DNA from: an uncultured Porphyromonadaceae bacterium
GTDB taxonomy: Bacteria; Bacteroidota; Bacteroidia; Bacteroidales; Paludibacteraceae
Reading direction: 5' to 3'
NCBI GenBank assembly: GCA_937898265.1
Contig: CALEJM010000262.1
Coordinates: 1-7,861 of the forward strand
Length of the DNA stretch: 7,861 nucleotides
The position numbers were made by a program, and so were the translations under genes. Shown here piece after piece: positions 7,442 through 7,861 of the stretch. Position 1 is the first letter of the stretch, and each line of letters starts with the position of its first letter. The notes beneath the pieces are model-generated. The model was not told the origin of the DNA. It saw only the letters and a list, made by a program, of their open reading frames with translations, and did no database searches.

Positions 7442-7457
7442 CCGCTACGCGGCTTTT
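7442..7457 (+). repeat. Short GC hairpin CCGC-TAC-GCGG
   Basis: CCGC (7442-7445) and GCGG (7449-7452) pair around a 3-nt loop, followed on the plus strand by C and TTTT. It resembles a minimal intrinsic terminator, but no plus-strand gene precedes it. It may be a dispersed intergenic palindrome. Confidence 0.35.
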
Positions 7458-7485
7458 GTTTCCGAAGCAGAAAAAGGGGGCGCTG

Positions 7486-7527
7486 AAACGGCGTAGGGGA
7501 GTGCCGAGACGGCGTCGGAAACTGCCG
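7486..7527. repeat. Imperfect 21-bp tandem duplication
   Basis: Units 7486-7506 and 7507-7527 match at 16 of 21 positions. Both carry ACGGCGT near the start and TGCCG at the end. The direct repeat GGGGGCG flanks the pair at 7476-7482 and 7533-7539. Confidence 0.6.
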
Positions 7528-7584
7528 AAAGTGGGGGCGTATGCGCGAAAAAGGTTTTCTGATTTCGGAGTTGCGGGAGGGGAT

Positions 7585-7629
7585 TTCCGGAAATTCTGGC
7601 AGTTCCGGAGATTCCGGGTTTTCGGGAAA
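7585..7629. repeat. 9-bp tandem repeats, block 1 (TTCYGGNNN x5)
   Basis: TTCCGG, TTCTGG, TTCCGG, TTCCGG and TTCGGG begin at 7585, 7594, 7603, 7612 and 7621, a period of exactly 9. The last three bases of each unit vary (AAA, CAG, AGA, GTT, AAA). The first unit lies in the perfect 12-bp palindrome ATTTCCGGAAAT (7583-7594). Confidence 0.7.
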
Positions 7630-7643
7630 AGCCCCTTTGGGGC
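7627..7643 (-). terminator. Possible weak intrinsic terminator between the repeat blocks
   Basis: On the minus strand GCCCC (7643-7639), AAA and GGGGC (7635-7631) form a tight 5-bp hairpin followed by TTTT (7630-7627). It could end transcription of a minus-strand gene beyond the right edge. The short stem and U-tract, and the absence of a gene before it, keep confidence low. Confidence 0.3.
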
Positions 7644-7664
7644 GGTCCGGAGAAGCTGCAGGCG

Positions 7665-7695
7665 TTCTGGTTTTCGGAGGTTCTGGCGGTTCTGG
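7665..7695. repeat. 9-bp-like repeats, block 2 (TTCYGG)
   Basis: TTCTGG at 7665, TTCGGA at 7673, TTCTGG at 7681 and TTCTGG at 7690 continue the motif of block 1 with spacings of 8, 8 and 9. The block is separated from the first by the GCCCC/GGGGC hairpin, and one further partial copy (GTCCGG, 7645-7650) lies between them. Confidence 0.5.
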
Positions 7696-7861
7696 GTGTG
7701 GTTTTTGGCGATTTTAGTGTTTCGTAAAAACTCTGAAACCGCAAGAAAAAGTGTTGAAGAGGGGGCTTGAACATCGTTTTAGAGGGCTTTTTCAGGGGTG
7801 AAAAGGGGGTGTTTTTGCAGATTTTGCTCTTCGGCATCTAAAGTGCTTCGGAAGAAAATAC

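Larger units (their letters stand above)
7268..7861. other. Gene-free, G-rich stretch upstream of thrS
   Basis: I find no credible gene in this stretch of about 590 bases. Open frames of about 150 codons (plus, 7318-7770) and 130 codons (minus, 7445-7837) exist. Their products are low-complexity (Arg/Phe/Trp-rich and Pro/Ser/Thr-rich respectively), they have no family motifs, and neither has a recognisable promoter. The plus strand is strongly G-rich; by hand count, 7321-7380 has 19 G and 4 C, and 7381-7440 has 23 G and 6 C. The second half is built from short degenerate repeats and small hairpins, listed separately. No tRNA or rRNA was seen. A gene may begin beyond the right edge. Confidence 0.65.

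Noticed and set aside
7318..7770. 150-codon plus-strand frame rich in Arg, Phe and Trp
   Set aside because: It starts at TTG and has no promoter. Its product reflects the 9-bp repeats (Phe-Arg-x triplets), and it lacks any recognisable domain.
7445..7837. 130-codon minus-strand frame rich in Pro, Ser and Thr
   Set aside because: It has low complexity and no family motif or promoter. It overlaps hairpins and repeats and is probably open by chance in G-rich DNA.

Overview
The window comes from a member of the Bacteroidota, most likely a Bacteroidales organism of the Prevotellaceae type; the family-level placement is inference. Three things point there. Two promoters carry the identical Bacteroidota -7 box TACCTTTG, one of them with a TTG about 20 bases upstream. 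The gene starts generally lack Shine-Dalgarno sequences. The topoisomerase IV A subunit has the form typical of this phylum. All recognisable genes are housekeeping genes on the minus strand, so the transcription order runs from high to low coordinates.

Layout in transcription order. Positions 7268-7861 hold no convincing gene. The stretch is G-rich on the plus strand and contains short tandem repeats (9-bp and 21-bp periods) and two small GC hairpins. Next come a promoter (7260-7267) and a leader of about 110 nt, which contains an 8-bp long-range inverted repeat, a local hairpin, an AGGAGG and a 7-codon upstream ORF. These precede thrS (threonyl-tRNA synthetase, 5192-7141). thrS ends at a strong intrinsic terminator (5120-5166), and the U-tract of that terminator overlaps the promoter of the next transcription unit. 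That unit is parC (topoisomerase IV subunit A, 2325-5072), a DHH/DHHA1 phosphoesterase of the NrnA type (1250-2296), and lysS (class II lysyl-tRNA synthetase, from 1231 off the left edge). Gaps of 28 and 18 nt suggest a single operon.

Together the genes cover chromosome decatenation (ParC), degradation of nano-RNA or pAp (NrnA-like) and aminoacylation (ThrRS, LysRS). I found no mobile element, CRISPR array, rRNA or tRNA, and no clearly new multi-gene system. The observations most worth following are these: ParC ends in QLSLF, which matches the sliding-clamp-binding consensus; the terminator and promoter between thrS and parC are fused; the thrS leader has an unusual architecture; base composition shifts sharply inside lysS; and 9-bp TTCYGG repeats lie upstream of thrS.

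Two gene starts should be shorter than the longest open frame. parC should start at 5072, because the longer frame begins inside the terminator hairpin and upstream of the promoter. thrS should start at 7141, because the family N-terminus begins at MKITFPDG.
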